Origin: Streptomyces sp. B21-105
GTDB taxonomy: Bacteria; Actinomycetota; Actinomycetes; Streptomycetales; Streptomycetaceae
DNA length: 64,000 nucleotides
Direction of reading: 5' to 3'
NCBI RefSeq assembly: GCF_036898465.1
Contig: NZ_JARUMJ010000001.1
Span: 7,316,001 to 7,380,000, forward strand
The notes beneath the pieces were generated by a model. It saw only the letters and a program-made list of their open reading frames with translations. It ran no database searches and was not told the DNA's origin. Below, piece after piece: positions 61,408-64,000 of the stretch; positions within the stretch are counted from its first letter, which is position 1, and each line of letters begins with the position of its first letter. The translations under genes were made by a program, and so were the position numbers.

Positions 61408-62058
61408 ATGGCGAGGCAGTTACGCGCCGAACAGACCCGCACGACGATCATCACGGCTGCCGCCGACCTGTTCGACCGGCACGGCTACGAGTCGACCAGC
61501 CTCAGTGACATCGTCGCGCACGCCCATGTCACCAAAGGAGCCTTGTACTTCCACTTCGCGGCGAAGGAGGACCTGGCACACGCCATCATGGAGTTGCAGT
61601 CCAAGGCCGCGCGCCGGATCGCCGGCGAGATCGACGACCGCGGCGGCACCGCCCTGGAAGCCCTGATGCGTCTGACGTTCGGTCTGACGAGGCTCTCCGT
61701 CGAGGGGCCGATCACCCGGGCCGGCCTGCGTCTGGCCACGGGCGGAGTCGCGGTCCGGCCCCCGCTGCCGCACCCCTTCACGGAGTTGCTCGACCTGATC
61801 TCCCGACGCCTGGCCGGCGCGGTGAAGGAGTCCGACATCCACGCCGACGTCGATCTCGACGCGGTCGCCCACTCGCTGGTCTGCTTCTTCGTCGGCACCC
61901 GCGTCGTCGGCCGCTCCCGCGAACCCGCCGGCCGGCTGCCCCGCCGGATGGCCGAGATGTGGCACGTCCTCATCCGAGGCCTGGTACCGGTACCGCGCCG
62001 CCCGCGCTATGTGAGCCTCGCCGCCCGACTCGAGCGGGAGACCATGGCGGCCGTGTGA
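61408..62058 (+). CDS. cprB: Gamma-butyrolactone-receptor-family TetR regulator (CprB-like), TTA at codon 5
   Basis: 216-residue TetR-family repressor of the ArpA/ScbR group. The DNA-binding domain is MARQLRAEQTRTTIITAAAD ... LSDIVAHAHVTKGALYFHFA (recognition helix VTKGALYFHF). The ligand-binding domain contains LMRLTFGLTRLSVEGPITRAG LRLATGG and the conserved AEMWHVLIRGLVPVPRR. Sequence and its place two genes before geoA match CprB of S. coelicolor (from memory). Codon 5 is TTA (61420-61422), so translation should depend on the bldA leucyl-tRNA. Start ATG 61408 follows GGGAGAG. An ARE-like palindrome lies just upstream. The ligand is unknown; no butyrolactone synthase (afsA-type) gene is in the window. 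Confidence 0.9.
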   Translation: MARQLRAEQTRTTIITAAADLFDRHGYESTSLSDIVAHAHVTKGALYFHFAAKEDLAHAIMELQSKAARRIAGEIDDRGGTALEALMRLTFGLTRLSVEGPITRAGLRLATGGVAVRPPLPHPFTELLDLISRRLAGAVKESDIHADVDLDAVAHSLVCFFVGTRVVGRSREPAGRLPRRMAEMWHVLIRGLVPVPRRPRYVSLAARLERETMAAV

Positions 62059-62239
62059 CAACCGCCGCCGGGGGAGGGGCGACAGGCCGGGCGATCGCGT
62101 GCCGCCGGACACGGCTGGAGATCGGACGCCGGACAGGGAGGGGCAGGGCGGCAGGGTGTGACGCGGTGCGGGCGTGCGGTGCCGGCGGGCGGTGTGGTGC
62201 GGTGCGTGTGATGCGGGGCTCCGCGATACGGTGAACCGC

Positions 62240-63484
62240 ATGCCCCGCGCCGCCGCTCCGCCCCTGATCCTCGGCAATGAGCCGGGCTCGTTCCCCCACA
62301 GCGTCCTGGCCGAACGGCATCCGGCGATCATCCGGCAGGTGCGGGAGGCCTTCCCCTACGGCCCCGACCTCCACCGAGGCCTGGACGCGCTGCTGGCCGC
62401 CTGCGCCGACGGCGTGATCGCCCCGCTGCCCGACGACGCGCACGATCGCGACAGGTGGCGCGTCTGGGACCTCGACGCGCACGTGGGCCGTTCCTGGTTC
62501 GACGTGCCGTGGCTGTGGTCGGAGAGCTACTTCTACCGTCGACTCCTCGACGCCGTCGGGTACTTCGGACCCGGACCGTGGCAGGGCATCGACCCGTTCC
62601 GCCCCTTCAAGCTGGCCGAGCTCGAGGCGCCCGAGACCGACGCGGAACTGGCCGCGCTCGACGCCCTCGAAGACCTACCCGTCGAGGAACAGGACCGCGC
62701 CCTGCTGCACGGATCCCTCTGGGGCAACCGTGCCGACCTCGGCTTCCGGCTCTCCGATGCCGAGGCCGAACAGCGGGCCGCCGTTCCCGGCCTCGTCGCC
62801 GACGACAGCGAGCGGCTCTGGGCACTCGTGCCGCAGGCAGGAGTGAACACCACTGTCGGCACCGGTTCCCGGGCCGGGACCGGTCGTGGCACCGGGACCG
62901 GTCCGGGTACCGGCACCCTGTGCCTCGTCGCCGACAACGCCGGACGTGAGCTGGTGCCCGACCTGCTCCTGGCCGCCCATCTGCTCGCACACCGGCGGTG
63001 CGGGCGGGTCGTCCTGCACGTCAAGCCGTACCCGTACTACGTCTCGGACGCCACGACAGCCGACGTCGTCGACGCGGTGCGGAAGCTGGCGGCGGCGCGG
63101 GGAGTGGCCGCCGCACACGGCCGCCGGTTGTGGCAGGCCATGGCGGACGGCTCTCTCACGGTCCGGGCACACCCGTTCTCCGCCGCCCCGCTGCCCTACG
63201 CGCGGATGCCGGACGACCTGTGGGCCGAGTTCGCGGCGGCCACCCTGACGATCGTGAAGGGCGACCTCAACTACCGTCGGCTGGTGGGCGACAGCCGTTG
63301 GGCTCCCACCACCCCCTTCACCGAGGTCACCGCGTACTTCCCCGGCCCGGTCGCGGCGCTGCGCACGCTGAAGTCCGACGTCGTCACCGGTCTCGACGCC
63401 GACACGGAGGCCGCCCTGGTCGCGGCCGAAGGACAGAACTGGCGCACCGGCGGCACACACGCGCTGATCCAGGTGCGGGAGTGA
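62240..63484 (+). CDS. DUF89 (ARMT1-like) damage-control phosphatase family protein
   Basis: 414-residue metal-dependent phosphatase-type protein. The DUF89 fold is marked by LILGNEPGSFPHSVLAERHP at the N-terminus, DRWRVWDLDAHVGRSWFDVP, LLHGSLWGNRADLGFR, LCLVADNAGRELVPDLLLAA (metal-binding Asp-Asn), VVLHVKPYPYYVSDAT and ATLTIVKGDLNYRRLVGD. Such enzymes hydrolyse harmful phosphometabolites or protein carboxyl-phosphates. Between VNTTV and the core motif sits a Gly/Thr/Arg repeat (residues about 206-227) encoded by GGCACCGGT-like repeats at 62857-62920. Start ATG 62240; the frame is open to 62174. Conserved between cprB and geoA in S. coelicolor (from memory), function there unknown. Confidence 0.88.
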   Translation: MPRAAAPPLILGNEPGSFPHSVLAERHPAIIRQVREAFPYGPDLHRGLDALLAACADGVIAPLPDDAHDRDRWRVWDLDAHVGRSWFDVPWLWSESYFYRRLLDAVGYFGPGPWQGIDPFRPFKLAELEAPETDAELAALDALEDLPVEEQDRALLHGSLWGNRADLGFRLSDAEAEQRAAVPGLVADDSERLWALVPQAGVNTTVGTGSRAGTGRGTGTGPGTGTLCLVADNAGRELVPDLLLAAHLLAHRRCGRVVLHVKPYPYYVSDATTADVVDAVRKLAAARGVAAAHGRRLWQAMADGSLTVRAHPFSAAPLPYARMPDDLWAEFAAATLTIVKGDLNYRRLVGDSRWAPTTPFTEVTAYFPGPVAALRTLKSDVVTGLDADTEAALVAAEGQNWRTGGTHALIQVRE

Positions 63485-63637
63485 GGCGCCGGAGAGTCCC
63501 CCGGGGAGCGGGGGGCCGGCGCCCGGGACACGGTCACGCCGCAGGCCGACTCCCCGCACGTTGCCCGCTTCGCGCCGATTCACACGATGGTGTGATCATC
63601 CGGCGCCGGGTGGATGGCCGTTCGGACCCCCGGGTAG

Positions 63638-64000
<363 letters not shown>

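Overview
This is a high-GC actinobacterial chromosome segment, almost certainly Streptomyces. The evidence is the near-exclusive G/C third codon positions, GTG and TTG starts, rare TTA codons, a complete conservon (cvnABCD), a gamma-butyrolactone-receptor homologue close to a geosmin synthase gene, and the coproporphyrin-type haem genes hemE, hemY and hemQ. From memory, the gene order rnd, response regulator, DUF3000, hemE, rhomboid, hemY, hemQ ... murC, msrB ... cprB, DUF89, geoA follows the SCO602x to SCO6073 stretch of S. coelicolor. This is therefore mostly conserved core chromosome with several lineage-specific insertions. No rRNA, tRNA, CRISPR array or intact mobile element was seen.

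Layout. 1-1.3 kb: the end of a CUT1-type sugar ABC transporter (two permeases, the first cut by the window edge). 1.5-4.7 kb: ribonuclease D, an orphan LuxR-type response regulator and a DUF3000 protein. 4.9-12.3 kb: haem synthesis (hemE; hemY-hemQ) interleaved with a rhomboid protease, a CoA-disulfide-reductase-like flavoprotein and a DUF4349 lipoprotein. 12.4-19.4 kb: a secreted tripeptidyl-aminopeptidase-like hydrolase, a DUF4142 protein, a DUF692 (MNIO) protein fused to a second helical domain, a PTH2-type peptidyl-tRNA hydrolase, and a two-gene ABC exporter whose ATPase gene carries a TTA codon. 19.5-29.2 kb: small zinc-ribbon protein, polysaccharide deacetylase lipoprotein, PhoX phosphatase, SPFH protein, carbonic anhydrase with a SulP transporter, a secreted orphan behind two strong palindromes, ZapE, and a RibD-like reductase with a Gln-rich repeat insertion. 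29.5-32.5 kb: murC, msrB and a YbhN-like membrane protein.

33.1-38.0 kb is an accessory electron-transfer island. A two-component system is divergent from a ferric-reductase-like flavocytochrome, an extracytoplasmic FMN-binding protein and the flavin transferase ApbE that should flavinylate it; apbE carries an apparent one-base frameshift. 38.0-39.7 kb is a scar zone with tandem repeats, a truncated gene, a truncated IS607-type serine recombinase, an orphan CDI-type immunity gene and a membrane glutaredoxin. 39.9-46.7 kb: a PMT/ArnT-type glycosyltransferase with its GT2 partner, and a complete OpuC-like osmoprotectant ABC transporter.

47-54.5 kb: a secreted GH43-like/AbfB enzyme, a small ankyrin protein, and the conservon cvnA-D preceded on the same strand by an orphan sugar-type binding lipoprotein, which suggests a ligand-sensing unit. 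54.5-55.2 kb is non-coding with three long perfect hairpins. 55.2-60.9 kb: the DUF6230/DUF6114 pair, a secreted unknown protein, a membrane-anchored LPMO, and an S8 protease with a P domain. 61.4-64 kb: cprB (TTA at codon 5), a DUF89 protein and the start of geoA. Starts were chosen from ribosome-binding sites, overlaps and remembered family N-termini; no database search was possible.
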